A stretch of DNA of 64,000 nucleotides, from NCBI RefSeq assembly GCF_041080795.1, contig NZ_CP129674.1:1550001-1614000 (forward strand), written 5' to 3'. The notes under the pieces were generated by a model. It did not search any database. It was not told the DNA's origin and saw nothing but the letters and a program-made list of their open reading frames with translations. This document shows, one piece after another, positions 8,034 through 16,859 of this stretch. Origin of the DNA: Bifidobacterium sp. WK041_4_12. Its GTDB lineage: Bacteria > Actinomycetota > Actinomycetes > Actinomycetales > Bifidobacteriaceae. Each line of letters opens with the position of its first letter. Within the stretch, counting starts at the first letter, position 1. Both the position numbers and the translations under genes were made by a program.

Positions 8034-9155
8034 ATGGCTGAAGAACGTGTGACGGATCAGCAGGGCGAAGCACCGAAAGATGCAGCCCCGCAATACGAAG
8101 CATCCACGAATGATGTTGTCGTGGGGCTCGATGGCTCTCGCGAATCATTTGCTGCCTTGCGCTGGTCGTTGGCAGAGGCCAGCGCTTCGGGTCAAAACGT
8201 CAATGCAGTATTTGGATGGACACCATCGTGGAATGCTGGCAGCGAGCCGAAGACAGACAAGGAATGGGACGAACTACGGCAAACGCTGATCAGTACCCTG
8301 AACGATTGGGTCGATGATGCGATTCCTGACTTTGACATGGATCCAGAGCGACTCACCCTTACCTCCGTGCAGGCCTCCGGCCCTGCAGCGTTGCTCGAAA
8401 TCGGAAGCCATGCCCAGCAGATAGTCGTCGGCAAACGAAACATTGGTCCTTTGACGCGATGGTTCCTGGGATCGACCTCCGCACCATTGATCGAGGATGC
8501 CAAGGTTCCGGTAACACTCGTGCACATTCCACCAGAGGATTCCGCGTCCGTAAGTGCCAGCATCGCCGCTGCCCTAACTGGAGCCGGCGCAATGTCTGGA
8601 GCCACGTCACCCTCCAGAATCAAGCCTTTGGTAGAGCCGACCGACGCGGCAGAAGATTCTGCAGAAGATGCGGCAAATGATGCGGGTACTCAATCAGATA
8701 AGCAGTCAACGAGGGAAGAGACGCAGCTGCAAAATCGCAGCCCGCTGGTTGTGGGAGTCGATGGTTCACAGATTTCCTTGAGGGCCTTGGAATTCGCCGT
8801 GCATGAGGCAGACGTTCATGGATTCGACCTGCATGTGCTTCTGTGCTGGCAGATGAAGGATTTGGGCACGATACCTGGCTATGAAAATGCGGTCGCTCCG
8901 ATTCATGTCGGACAGGCGCGGGCCGAGGAGAAGCTGCGCGACATTGTCGCGAGAGTTCACATTCCGAGCTCAGTGACGGTTCATCTTCATGCATTCCATA
9001 CCACGGCAGTCAAGGGAATCATGGATGCTGCGAAATATGCTGGCTGGATTATCGTCGGTTCTCGTGGTCTGACGGGCATGAACGCTCGACTGCTTGGATC
9101 AGTGAGCAGACAGCTTGTGAACCTTGCAGAATGCACGGTCACCATCGTTCACTAG
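8034..9155 (+). CDS. Universal stress protein with two UspA domains
   Basis: A 373-residue protein with two UspA domains, at about residues 22-170 (VVVGLDGSRESFAALRW ... HAQQIVVGKRNIG) and 240-373 (LVVGVDGSQISLRALEF ... WIIVGSRGLTGMNARLLGS). The second domain keeps the ATP-binding G-2x-G-9x-G(S/T) type motif; the first has a weaker version. The linker is acidic and Ala-rich. The ATG at 8034 follows GGGAGA; a longer frame from 7944 has no ribosome site and overlaps the promoter. Monocistronic and divergent from clpC. Tandem UspA proteins are common in actinobacteria in stress survival. Confidence 0.9.
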   Translation: MAEERVTDQQGEAPKDAAPQYEASTNDVVVGLDGSRESFAALRWSLAEASASGQNVNAVFGWTPSWNAGSEPKTDKEWDELRQTLISTLNDWVDDAIPDFDMDPERLTLTSVQASGPAALLEIGSHAQQIVVGKRNIGPLTRWFLGSTSAPLIEDAKVPVTLVHIPPEDSASVSASIAAALTGAGAMSGATSPSRIKPLVEPTDAAEDSAEDAANDAGTQSDKQSTREETQLQNRSPLVVGVDGSQISLRALEFAVHEADVHGFDLHVLLCWQMKDLGTIPGYENAVAPIHVGQARAEEKLRDIVARVHIPSSVTVHLHAFHTTAVKGIMDAAKYAGWIIVGSRGLTGMNARLLGSVSRQLVNLAECTVTIVH

Positions 9156-9198
9156 AGAAAATATTTCACTAGAGAGAATATTTCACTAGACAGAACAA
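9148..9198 (+). repeat. Three 17-bp tandem repeats spanning the usp stop codon
   Basis: Units TTCACTAGAGAAAATAT (9148), TTCACTAGAGAGAATAT (9165) and TTCACTAGACAGAACAA (9182). The first unit contains the TAG stop codon of the usp gene. Confidence 0.9.
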
Positions 9199-9199
9199 G

Positions 9200-9247
9200 T
9201 TCGCGTAGACAGAAAAGTTCTCAGAAACATTTTTCTGCCTACGCGAA
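9200..9247. terminator. Hairpin between convergent usp and DUF3027 genes
   Basis: TTCGCGTAG-A-CAGAAAA (9200-9216) pairs with TTTTCTG-C-CTACGCGAA (9231-9247) apart from one mismatch. Both genes end toward it, so a bidirectional terminator is likely. Confidence 0.65.
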
Positions 9248-9291
9248 GGTGTTTGTATGCGCTTGGACTCCAGCGTGTGGAAATTGAGGGA

Positions 9292-10293
9292 TTACTCAGA
9301 AGCTTTCGACGAATCTGTGCTGTCTTTCACTGAGTTGTTGTCTTTCACTGAGTTGTTGTCGTTCAGTGAATCCGTATCGTCGGATTGAAGCTTTTCGATC
9401 AATTCGACTTCAGGGTGTTCCTCGCGCGGTGCCTGCTTCACGATGTCAATATGGAGATCATCGAATGCAGGTTCCGATTGCACCCACAACGGATTCATCT
9501 CGGGTGGATTGATGTCGGAGTGCTCGCCACAACCATGATCGAGCGACACCACTCGCCCATCATCAGGACTCCAACGGTTGGCGCATACGCCGAACATGGT
9601 TCCCAACTCACCACTCAAAGGAATGTAGAATCCGCATTCATCGCAGGTATGGCCTTCCGCCGCCTTCGTTGACAACGACTTTGGACCACCCTGCCCCGCA
9701 TACCAGCGTTTCGCAGCCTCAGACCGACCAAGCGGACTCAGCACACGGTGACGGGAAAGATGCAGGGTATCTACGGCCTCTTCAAGATCCTCGTTCGAAT
9801 CCTTGCTTGCATCCTCGCTCGTATCCTTGTTCGAGTTCTTGCTTGTGTCACTGTCCTCAGCCTGAGATGCGGCATCAGCGTTTTCAGAAGCATTAGCATT
9901 TTCGGAAGCATTAGCGTTTTCAGAAGCCTCGACCTTGCGAAATCCGTCTTCGAGTCGCTTGTCGTCACTTTCGGTACCCATGGCATCAGTAACCGAAAAG
10001 TCCTCAGGGACAAGCCGATCTTTCCATGGCACCCACTGTGGGGACAGCAAAGCCCCTTCTGCAGGTATCAAGGACGATTCATCCACGGTCCAGCGATTGG
10101 CATCGACATCATGGAACAAGGTCACTGACCACTGCCAGCTCTCATACCCCGGGATATGCGCTTTGAATCGGAAATCGGTAACGCCGTCGCCAATATCCTG
10201 CGAAGTGACGAATTCCCCTACTTCGCTCTCCTGCGAAGCCACCTGAAGTGCGGTAAAGCGCGCCATCTCTTCGGGATCAATGTCCGAATTCAT
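9292..10293 (-). CDS. DUF3027 family protein
   Basis: About 333 residues. The N-terminal part matches the actinobacterial DUF3027 pattern: PGYESWQWSVTLFHDVDANRW, SLIPAEGALLSPQWVPWKDRL. A second conserved part (CDECGFYIPLSGELGTMFGVC, then DHGCGEHSD) looks like a zinc site with Cys and His ligands. Between and after these are low-complexity acidic stretches built of Ser, Asp, Asn, Glu and Lys, including tandem repeats SENANA and DNNSVK. The function is unknown. GAGGA lies 7 bases before the ATG at 10293; an ATG at 10311 is possible. The cold-shock-domain gene lies upstream on the same strand. Confidence 0.82.
   Translation of the reverse strand: MNSDIDPEEMARFTALQVASQESEVGEFVTSQDIGDGVTDFRFKAHIPGYESWQWSVTLFHDVDANRWTVDESSLIPAEGALLSPQWVPWKDRLVPEDFSVTDAMGTESDDKRLEDGFRKVEASENANASENANASENADAASQAEDSDTSKNSNKDTSEDASKDSNEDLEEAVDTLHLSRHRVLSPLGRSEAAKRWYAGQGGPKSLSTKAAEGHTCDECGFYIPLSGELGTMFGVCANRWSPDDGRVVSLDHGCGEHSDINPPEMNPLWVQSEPAFDDLHIDIVKQAPREEHPEVELIEKLQSDDTDSLNDNNSVKDNNSVKDSTDSSKASE
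9323..9376 (-). repeat. 18-bp tandem repeats in the DUF3027 C-terminal tail
   Basis: TCTTTCACTGAGTTGTTG is repeated exactly at 9323 and 9341, followed by a degenerate unit at 9359. The gene strand encodes DNNSVK repeats. Confidence 0.85.
9872..9925 (-). repeat. Three 18-bp tandem repeats in the DUF3027 linker
   Basis: Units GCATCAGCGTTTTCAGAA (9872), GCATTAGCATTTTCGGAA (9890) and GCATTAGCGTTTTCAGAA (9908) encode SENANA-type hexapeptides. Confidence 0.9.
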
Positions 10294-10356
10294 GTCTCGA
10301 TCCTCAGTCATACGATGCTGTATCCTCGTATCTCTTTCTAGAAGATTCTGTAGCTT

Positions 10357-10746
10357 CTAGTCTTGTACGTCAAAATTATCGGCAACTGCACGAAGCAGCG
10401 TGGCGAGTTTCTTGGACTCCGCAGGCGAAGGGTAATGATGTCTGCGCAGACCATTGCCGGCTGAATCAAGCAGCTTGATGAGATCCTCAACGATTGCTGC
10501 CATGTCATCGGCCTTGGGTCTGGTTGCCTTGACAACCGATGGTGCCGGTCCGACAAGTGTCACGTCCAAGGCTTGCGGCCCCTTACGCCCTTCAGCCACG
10601 GAAAACTCGACTTTAGCGCCTTTGCGGAGAGTCTTCACGCCCGCGGGCAGCGCGAGAGCAGGCAGGAACACATCCTTGCCTTCGTCGCTTGTGATGAAAC
10701 CAAAACCTCTGGTCGCATCGAACCACCGCACTCTTCCGCTGGGCAT
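10357..10746 (-). CDS. Cold-shock-domain protein with C-terminal extension
   Basis: 129 residues. Residues 1-65 form a cold-shock domain (MPSGRVRWFDATRGFGFITSD, then DVFLPALALPAG) with the RNP1-like GFGFI motif and an RNP2-like DVFLP, binding single-stranded nucleic acid. The remaining 60 residues (VEDLIKLLDSAGNG ... KKLATLLRAVADNFDVQD) are helical and are seen in the actinobacterial long CspB-like subgroup. The start at 10746 is supported by GAGGTGG; a longer frame from 10773 is less likely. It lies upstream of the DUF3027 gene on the same strand, 63 bases away. Confidence 0.9.
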   Translation of the reverse strand: MPSGRVRWFDATRGFGFITSDEGKDVFLPALALPAGVKTLRKGAKVEFSVAEGRKGPQALDVTLVGPAPSVVKATRPKADDMAAIVEDLIKLLDSAGNGLRRHHYPSPAESKKLATLLRAVADNFDVQD

Positions 10747-10880
10747 AATCCACCTCTTCACATCTTGGGACACGTCTGCGCATGTCTTGGTAAGCGTCTT
10801 GTCACATCAAACACCCAGTCTACCTCAGGGTCAGCTCAGCAGTGCCGAGTTCCGGCTCTGAGCTAGATTTCGAAGGGCTT

Positions 10881-12860
10881 TCAGCCTTTTGCCGAATGCT
10901 GTTGAGAAGCAGCAAGCGTGTTGTCCTCCATATGGATGTCCTTCATATGGGTGTCGCCGCTGAGTTCGTTACTTCCACCACTCACATGGTTCACATCGCC
11001 TTGTGCCTTGCCCTTGGCCGCAGCCTTGGCCGCAGTCTTTGCAGCGGCCTTGTGCTTAACATCGCTTTTCTGTCCCTGGGCAGACGATTTCTGATATGTG
11101 GCGATCTCAGCAAGTGGAAGCACCATGGTGAAGGTCAAGCCGCCCCCATCGCTTTCAGTGGCGCAAATCAAACCTTGGTGCGCCTTCACGATGGACTGCG
11201 CAATGGCTAGGCCAAGTCCCGTTCCGCCCTTTTCGCGAGCACGCGAGGGATCGGCAGTATAGAAGCGTTCGAACAGTTTCTGCCGGAATTCTGGTGGGAC
11301 GCCTGGTCCATGATCGATGCACTGCACCACCGCATAGTAGCTGCCGATATGGGTCGTTTCTCCAACTTCAACGGCTTCGATGAACTTGGCGAAGGACGCG
11401 TAGTTCGAAGGCAGTGAGGAAAGCTCATGGGGATCTATCGTTGCAGGAAGCACGTTCAGGGCTATCTGGACAGGAGAATCGCTTGGCGTGTAGCGATGAA
11501 TGTTGCCCACGATGTTGGTCACCACCTGCCGAATTCTGGTTGGATCACCTTGCAGATGTACCTCGGGAATCGCGGATTCACGGAATTGGAAGTTCATGGG
11601 CTGCGTCGACGTTGAAACCGTTGAGCGGGTTCCTCCGAGATCGATGATCCCCAGCTGAATCGTTCGTTCGGGATCAAGGGCGTGCAGATCATCGGAAGCG
11701 TCGTTGACCAGGGCCGTGAGATTGATTTCATGGTTGAGTTCAATGCCTCGGCCTTCATCGAGGCGCGCCAGCGACAGAAGATCCTCGACCAACACGGCCA
11801 TACGTGTGCTGGATGACTCGATATGCTCGATTGACTTATCAGCCCGTTCCAGCGCTCCAGGATAGTCACGCTGCATTTTATAGAGTTCCGCATACCCATG
11901 AATCGCCGCCAAGGGCGTTCGCAGTTCGTGACTTGCGTCGGAGACGAAACGTTTCATCTTATTGGTCGTTTCAGCCTGCTCGTGGAAGCTTTGCTCAATG
12001 CGTGCCAGCATGGAGTTCAACGATGCGGAAAGCGAACCGACTTCAGTCGTTTCTGGAACTGCCGGAATGCGTTGGGACAAGTCCCCTTGGGCGATCTTTG
12101 CTGCAGTCTTCTCTATGCGCTTGAGAGGCGTGAGCGTCGAATTCACAATGAACAGTGCCAGCGCAGCACCCATCAGAACCATGGATGCGCCGAAGACAAT
12201 GCAATATTTCGTCAGCGTCTGCATGGTGTCGATCTGATCGCTGAGTGAAAGCCCGATGAACAGCACGCCATGCGTGTCACTCTGACCTTCAGCGCCCTGG
12301 ACTTCCCACTTCAGCGCGAGCACTCTCCAAGGTGCCTTGGCAATACTGACCGTAGTCATATCAGGCTCTGCTGGACCACTGGCATGGCTCACATGAGCGG
12401 ATGTCGTGAACGGCACCGAAATCTGGACGTTTCCCATCGTTCCCGACGCAGGAAGATTGGGGGTGGAAATGATTCCCGATGGCAGGCTCGGAGTCAGCGG
12501 AGTCGTCATGATGTTGCTGCTCTCATCACGGATCTGCAGGAAGTAGTCTGTTGGACCGAGCGCGGACTTAGCGCTATCTTCCTGACTGAGCTGACGGATG
12601 TTGCTGAACACCAGTGAAGCCTGCCGATTGAGCTGCGTATCGGTTTTTTTCAGGAGGTATCCACCGACCATCTGGCGGATAGCTACAGTGATGCCGAAGG
12701 TGCCGAGAATCAACACCACGATCATGCTTGCCACGAGCTTGGTACTGAGCGGTATGGAATCCACACTGTGTGCGAAGCCTTGTGAAAACTTTGAAAAGCG
12801 CTGCTTTATTCTAGCCCGGAACGAGCGTTTTGCCTCGCTCGCATCAATACGTGCGTCCAT
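10881..12860 (-). CDS. Sensor histidine kinase (HAMP-HisKA-HATPase)
   Basis: 659 residues. Transmembrane helix 1 about 41-61, extracytoplasmic sensor about 62-217, helix 2 about 218-240, HAMP about 242-300, HisKA with phospho-acceptor His311 in SDASHELRTPLAAIHGYAE, then HATPase_c with N box NIVGNIHRY, G1 DHGPGVP and G2 GGTGLGLAI. The C-terminus carries an Ala/Lys-rich tail (AAAKTAAKAAAKGKAQG) after the catalytic domain. The gene starts in the stop codon of the response regulator (1-base overlap, TAATG), so the pair is co-translated. The sensed signal is not evident. The architecture resembles actinobacterial PrrB/TcrY/MprB-type kinases. Confidence 0.95.
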   Translation of the reverse strand: MDARIDASEAKRSFRARIKQRFSKFSQGFAHSVDSIPLSTKLVASMIVVLILGTFGITVAIRQMVGGYLLKKTDTQLNRQASLVFSNIRQLSQEDSAKSALGPTDYFLQIRDESSNIMTTPLTPSLPSGIISTPNLPASGTMGNVQISVPFTTSAHVSHASGPAEPDMTTVSIAKAPWRVLALKWEVQGAEGQSDTHGVLFIGLSLSDQIDTMQTLTKYCIVFGASMVLMGAALALFIVNSTLTPLKRIEKTAAKIAQGDLSQRIPAVPETTEVGSLSASLNSMLARIEQSFHEQAETTNKMKRFVSDASHELRTPLAAIHGYAELYKMQRDYPGALERADKSIEHIESSSTRMAVLVEDLLSLARLDEGRGIELNHEINLTALVNDASDDLHALDPERTIQLGIIDLGGTRSTVSTSTQPMNFQFRESAIPEVHLQGDPTRIRQVVTNIVGNIHRYTPSDSPVQIALNVLPATIDPHELSSLPSNYASFAKFIEAVEVGETTHIGSYYAVVQCIDHGPGVPPEFRQKLFERFYTADPSRAREKGGTGLGLAIAQSIVKAHQGLICATESDGGGLTFTMVLPLAEIATYQKSSAQGQKSDVKHKAAAKTAAKAAAKGKAQGDVNHVSGGSNELSGDTHMKDIHMEDNTLAASQQHSAKG

Positions 12861-13609
12861 TATGATTCCGCATTAGTCTTCGGTTCGCGAATCATATATC
12901 CGATTCCACGCTTGGTCTGGATCAGCGCATCGACCTTGTGGGTCTGGCCATTGCCATCCTCCACCTCGATGCCATCGACTTTCTTGCGAAGATACGAGAT
13001 GTACGATTCAACGATTGCCGCATCGCCGCCCCAGTCATATTGCCACACATGATCCAGAATCTGCGCCTTGCTCAGCACTCTGCCTTCGTTGTCCATAAGA
13101 TAGCGCAGCAGCTTGTATTCGGTAGGACTCAGATCGATTGACTGTCCCGCTCGGGAAACATCGTGCGAATCTTCGTTGATTTCCAAGTCACCGACCTTGA
13201 TGATCGGATCATCCTCGACCTGTTCGCGCGTTCTGCGCAGAATGGCACGGATACGCGCAACGACCTCTTCAAGGCTGAAAGGCTTGGTGACGTAATCATC
13301 GCCGCCGACCGTCAGACCCATGACCTTATCCTGCGTGTCGTCTCGAGCGGTAAGGAAGAGCACGGGCGCATCAATGCCCTCCTGACGGATGCGTCGCGTG
13401 ACGGTAAACCCATCGATATCAGGCAGCATCACATCGAGCACAATGAGATCTGGCTGTGTCTTCTCTATGACCTCGATGGCCTCTGAACCCGAGGCTGCGG
13501 TTTCGACTTCAAAACCGGCAAAGTGCAGGGATGCGACCAGGAGATCCCTGATCGAAGGTTCATCATCAACAACCACGATTGTGGCTTCTATTGGCTTGCT
13601 CATGGTCAT
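12860..13609 (-). CDS. OmpR/PhoB-family response regulator
   Basis: 249 residues. The receiver domain (about 9-122) has the acidic pair DDE at 15-17, the phospho-acceptor Asp59 in LIVLDVMLPD, and the switch Lys in YVTKPF. The C-terminal winged helix (about 140-245) shows SPTEYKLLRYLMDNEGRVLSK and the recognition part VESYISYLRKKVD ... RGIGYMI. It lies between a TPM-domain gene 9 bases upstream and its cognate kinase. It resembles the TcrX/PrrA group; the exact orthologue is not assigned. Confidence 0.95.
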   Translation of the reverse strand: MTMSKPIEATIVVVDDEPSIRDLLVASLHFAGFEVETAASGSEAIEVIEKTQPDLIVLDVMLPDIDGFTVTRRIRQEGIDAPVLFLTARDDTQDKVMGLTVGGDDYVTKPFSLEEVVARIRAILRRTREQVEDDPIIKVGDLEINEDSHDVSRAGQSIDLSPTEYKLLRYLMDNEGRVLSKAQILDHVWQYDWGGDAAIVESYISYLRKKVDGIEVEDGNGQTHKVDALIQTKRGIGYMIREPKTNAES

Positions 13610-13618
13610 AGCCTGACT

Positions 13619-14566
13619 CTAAAGGCTGGAGGTTTCCTGAGAACTTTCTGCATTATTTGTGCCATTATGCTTACTCTCGCTTTCAGCAGAATTTCCACCA
13701 TGCCGCGCATGCCTGCTTCGTGATGTCTTCTTCAACGACACACCGGTATTCTTGCGCTCTCCACGGTGCGAATGAGTGCGTCCACTGGGTTCCTTGCCCG
13801 CGTGCCTTCTACGCATAATCGTTACAGCCACGGTGATGATGGCCAGGAGAAGCAGCACTGCCGCGAAGATTCCGACCCCCACCCATACGGTCGAGGTAGT
13901 CGTCGAGGTCTTCTTTTCCTGAACGATGGCATTCATCATGTCTTTGGCAGAGGCGGCCCAATCGGGAGTGCTGTCAGCCACGATGGGGTGGAGCGCAGCC
14001 TTCGACAGATCGTCAACCGTTGACTGCTTTCTCAACCATTCATCTGAATTAGAAGAGACCGCAACGACCAGGTTGCCGTCCTGTGATGCCACGGCGAGCA
14101 TCACGGTATTGGGCTGAGGATTCAGCGATTCCAGAAGCTGACTCGTCCAAGTATCAGGATTCTTGCCTGCTTCAAACTGTGCCAGGTACAGCAGTCGCAC
14201 GGTGACGCCTGTCTCTTTCTTGGTGTGGGCAATCGCGTCCGTCACTGATGAAAGATCGCCGCCAAGAAGATTCTGCGTATCGGTGATCGCATCGGAGATT
14301 CTCGCCGATGACGAGCCGCTCGATGAAGCAGCTGCAGACGAGGAAGCTGACGATGAAACTGACGAGCTTGAGGATGCACTGGGTGTGGCCGCCAGAGCAG
14401 GGCTGCTCGATAGCGCGGCAAGACTGATTGCAGCAAGCAGGGCAAAGGCCATGACCATAGCTGCAGCGATAACGCTGACCAGCGCCGCACGGCTTCGCTT
14501 ACTCACGCCATCGTTGCGCTCAGCATATTCGACCACATTGCCGTGACCGTTGTCGGCTCTGTCCAT
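13619..14566 (-). CDS. TPM-domain membrane protein (first gene of the two-component operon)
   Basis: About 315 residues. A hydrophobic helix near residues 30-55 (ALVSVIAAAMVMAFALLAAISLAAL) with ALAA acts as signal or anchor, followed by a Ser-rich linker. A TPM_phosphatase-like (Psb32/YgcG) domain follows, with TDTQNLLGG, TGVTVRLLYLAQF, NTVMLAVASQDGNLVVAVS. A second membrane helix (VWVGVGIFAAVLLLLAIITV) leads to a basic cytoplasmic tail. TPM proteins are exported, and roles in membrane-complex repair are described for some. Its stop is 9 bases before the response regulator, so it probably belongs to the operon. The start is uncertain: ATG at 14566, 14575 or 14587 near GGTGGAGGA. Confidence 0.75.
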   Translation of the reverse strand: MDRADNGHGNVVEYAERNDGVSKRSRAALVSVIAAAMVMAFALLAAISLAALSSSPALAATPSASSSSSVSSSASSSAAASSSGSSSARISDAITDTQNLLGGDLSSVTDAIAHTKKETGVTVRLLYLAQFEAGKNPDTWTSQLLESLNPQPNTVMLAVASQDGNLVVAVSSNSDEWLRKQSTVDDLSKAALHPIVADSTPDWAASAKDMMNAIVQEKKTSTTTSTVWVGVGIFAAVLLLLAIITVAVTIMRRRHAGKEPSGRTHSHRGERKNTGVSLKKTSRSRHARHGGNSAESESKHNGTNNAESSQETSSL

Positions 14567-14648
14567 TATTCCCATATCCTCCACCATAGCGGCTGGAATA
14601 TTTGTTTCCCCGTATTCGTACCCATTACCTTATGCGAAAGGAATACCT

Positions 14649-14936
14649 ATGCCAAATTATCAAGTTGATTCCGAACGAATTCGCTCTTCAAGCGCAGCTG
14701 TCTCTTCTTCGATCACTGCAATACGCGATGCGGTCTCAGGCATGTATGCACATATCAACGATCTGCAAAGTGTGTGGACGGGCGGAGCAGCATCCCAGTT
14801 CAATACCGTTGCCGACCAATGGCGAAGTACGCAGCAGCAGGTCGAGCAGTCACTCGAAGCGATTCAAGATGCTCTTGCCAAGGCTTCGACGCTCTATGAA
14901 GACGCAGAATTGCAGGCTTCTCGCCTTTTCCTGTGA
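14649..14936 (+). CDS. WXG100 family protein (ESAT-6-like)
   Basis: 95 residues, the usual WXG100 length. Helix, turn with the WxG motif (SVWTGGAASQF at about residues 42-52), helix. Near the C-terminus is LYEDAELQASRLF, containing YEDAE, which fits the YxxxD/E type VII secretion signal. WXG100 proteins are small helical hairpins secreted as dimers by ESX/type VII systems. No EccC, EssC or other core component is in this window. The ATG at 14649 follows AAAGGAA. It is divergent from the TPM gene and convergent with groEL. The motif is shared with the hydrolase at 25172-26524. Confidence 0.85.
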   Translation: MPNYQVDSERIRSSSAAVSSSITAIRDAVSGMYAHINDLQSVWTGGAASQFNTVADQWRSTQQQVEQSLEAIQDALAKASTLYEDAELQASRLFL

Positions 14937-15001
14937 GTTCATAAGCACAGCAGCCATGCACAGCAGCTCAACAAAACATCTCAACACCATACATCTGCAG
15001 C

Positions 15002-15025
15002 GTGCATATACAAGTGCATATACAA
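15002..15025 (+). repeat. 12-bp exact direct repeat
   Basis: GTGCATATACAA occurs twice in tandem at 15002-15013 and 15014-15025, just before the terminator hairpin. Confidence 0.8.
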
Positions 15026-15060
15026 AAGGAGCGGAGAGAACGTATCTCTCCGCTCCTTCT
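15024..15060. terminator. Terminator of groEL (bidirectional with the WXG100 gene)
   Basis: Perfect 12-bp stem GGAGCGGAGAGA (15028-15039) / TCTCTCCGCTCC (15045-15056) with loop ACGTA. In the groEL direction it is followed by TTTT (15024-15027); in the other direction by TTCT. Confidence 0.9.
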
Positions 15061-15122
15061 CATGAATGAATCACTTCAATTCACAAGGACGCCGTTACAC
15101 GTCTACTGAATCACCGCTGGAC

Positions 15123-16742
15123 TCAGTAGCCCATGTCAGGTGCGCCACCCTGTGCCTGTGGTGCCGGTGGTTCCGGCTTCGTGGCCACAACAGCTTCTGT
15201 GGTCAGGAACAGGCCTGCAATGGAGGATGCATTCTGCAGGGCAGAACGGGTCACCTTCACAGGATCGGCAACGCCAGCCTTGAGCAGGTCTTCGTAATCG
15301 TTGGTTGCAGCGTTGAAGCCCTCGCCGTCAGGCAGCGAACGAACCTTGTCGATCACGACTGCGCCTGAAAGACCAGAATTCTCAGCAATCTGCTTGATAG
15401 GAGCTTCGATGGCGCGGAAGACGATGGCAGCGCCAGTTGCCTCGTCACCCTCGAGCTTGACGTCCTTCTCTGCCTTGGCAGCTGCTTGGATAAGAGCAAC
15501 GCCACCGCCAGGCAGCAGGCCTTCCTCGATGGCAGCCTTCGCGTTACGCACTGCATCTTCAATGCGGTGCTTGCGTTCCTTGGCCTCGACCTCGGTTGCG
15601 GCACCCACCTTGATGACTGCAACGCCACCGGCGAGCTTTGCGAGACGCTCCTGCAGCTTCTCACGGTCATAGTCGGAATCGGTGTTCTCGATCTCGCTGC
15701 GAATCTGCGAAACGCGAGCATCGACTTCATCCTTTGCACCGCCGCCGGAAACGATGGTGGTTTCGTCCTTGGAGACGATGACCTTCTTGGCAGTGCCAAG
15801 AACGCTCATGTCGATGGAATCAAGCTTGAGACCAAGTTCATCGGACACAACCTGTGCGCCGGTAAGAATTGCCATGTCCTGAAGCATTGCCTTACGGCGA
15901 TCGCCGAAGCCAGGTGCCTTGACTGCGCATGAATTGAAGGTGCCACGAATCTTGTTCAGAATCAATGTTGGAAGAGCTTCTCCATCGACATCCTCTGCAA
16001 CGATCAGCAATGGCTTGCCGGACTTCATGACGAGCTCAGCGATATGTACCACGTCTTGCTGGCTCGACAGCTTGCCCGAAGTCAACAGAATGTAAGGATC
16101 TTCAAGAACAGCGGTCTGCTCGTCGGCGTTGGTGACGAAGTAAGGCGCAATGTAGCCCTTGTCGAAGCGCATGCCCTCGGTGAAGTCAAGATCAAGGCCG
16201 AAACGGTTGTTGTCCTCAACGGTTACGACGCCGTCCATGCCAACCTTGTCCAAAGCCTCAGCGATCTTCTCGCCAACTTCAGGATCTGCAGCGGAAATCG
16301 TTGCGGTGGCAGCGATCTGCTCCTTGGTCTCTACATCCTTGGCGGCCTTGACAAGCTCCTTGACGATTGCATCTGAAGTCTTTTCGATGCCACGGCGAAG
16401 TGCGATGGGGTTGGAACCTGCAACGACGTTCTTCAATCCTTCGTGAACGAGGGACTGAGCGAGAACAGTTGCGGTCGTGGTGCCGTCGCCTGCAACGTCA
16501 TCGGTCTTCTTGGCGACTTCCTTGACCAATTCCGCGCCGATGCGCTCATAAGGATCTTCGAGGTCGATTTCCTTGGCGATTGAAACACCATCGTTGGTGA
16601 TGGTTGGTGCGCCGTAGGTCTTGTCGAGAACGACATTGCGTCCCTTTGGACCGAGCGTAACCTTTACTGTGTTCGCAAGCTTATCCAAGCCAGCGAGCAT
16701 TCCCTGACGAGCTTCCTCGTCATAAGCAATGATCTTTGCCAT
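15123..16742 (-). CDS. groEL: 60 kDa chaperonin GroEL
   Basis: 539 residues, full length. MAKIIAYDEEARQGMLAGLDKLANTV start; conserved LGPKGRNVVLDK, GAPTITNDGVSIAKEI, AGDGTTTATVLAQ (ATP site with catalytic Asp), GGGVALIQ. The C-terminus is PEPPAPQAQGGAPDMGY rather than a GGM repeat, as in other actinobacterial GroELs. It folds proteins in a double ring with GroES, which is not adjacent; this separation is typical of bifidobacteria. The ATG at 16742 follows GGAGGAGACA, and a 4-residue longer frame is unlikely. Two CIRCE operators lie upstream, implying HrcA repression. Confidence 0.98.
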   Translation of the reverse strand: MAKIIAYDEEARQGMLAGLDKLANTVKVTLGPKGRNVVLDKTYGAPTITNDGVSIAKEIDLEDPYERIGAELVKEVAKKTDDVAGDGTTTATVLAQSLVHEGLKNVVAGSNPIALRRGIEKTSDAIVKELVKAAKDVETKEQIAATATISAADPEVGEKIAEALDKVGMDGVVTVEDNNRFGLDLDFTEGMRFDKGYIAPYFVTNADEQTAVLEDPYILLTSGKLSSQQDVVHIAELVMKSGKPLLIVAEDVDGEALPTLILNKIRGTFNSCAVKAPGFGDRRKAMLQDMAILTGAQVVSDELGLKLDSIDMSVLGTAKKVIVSKDETTIVSGGGAKDEVDARVSQIRSEIENTDSDYDREKLQERLAKLAGGVAVIKVGAATEVEAKERKHRIEDAVRNAKAAIEEGLLPGGGVALIQAAAKAEKDVKLEGDEATGAAIVFRAIEAPIKQIAENSGLSGAVVIDKVRSLPDGEGFNAATNDYEDLLKAGVADPVKVTRSALQNASSIAGLFLTTEAVVATKPEPPAPQAQGGAPDMGY

Positions 16743-16824
16743 TGTCTCCTCCATAAACGGCTTGAGGTATTAAGTACTCACTCGTATGCGAGCCTGACCG
16801 ATAACCAAACCGTCAGCTGTTCGA

Positions 16825-16851
16825 TTATCACTCTCGTATCTCGAGTGCCAA
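16825..16851. promoter_or_regulatory. CIRCE operator 1 (HrcA site) of groEL
   Basis: TTATCACTC-N9-GAGTGCCAA, about 80 bases upstream of the groEL start. Matches the CIRCE consensus TTAGCACTC-N9-GAGTGCTAA at all but two positions. Confidence 0.9.
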
Positions 16852-16859
16852 CTGCGAGA

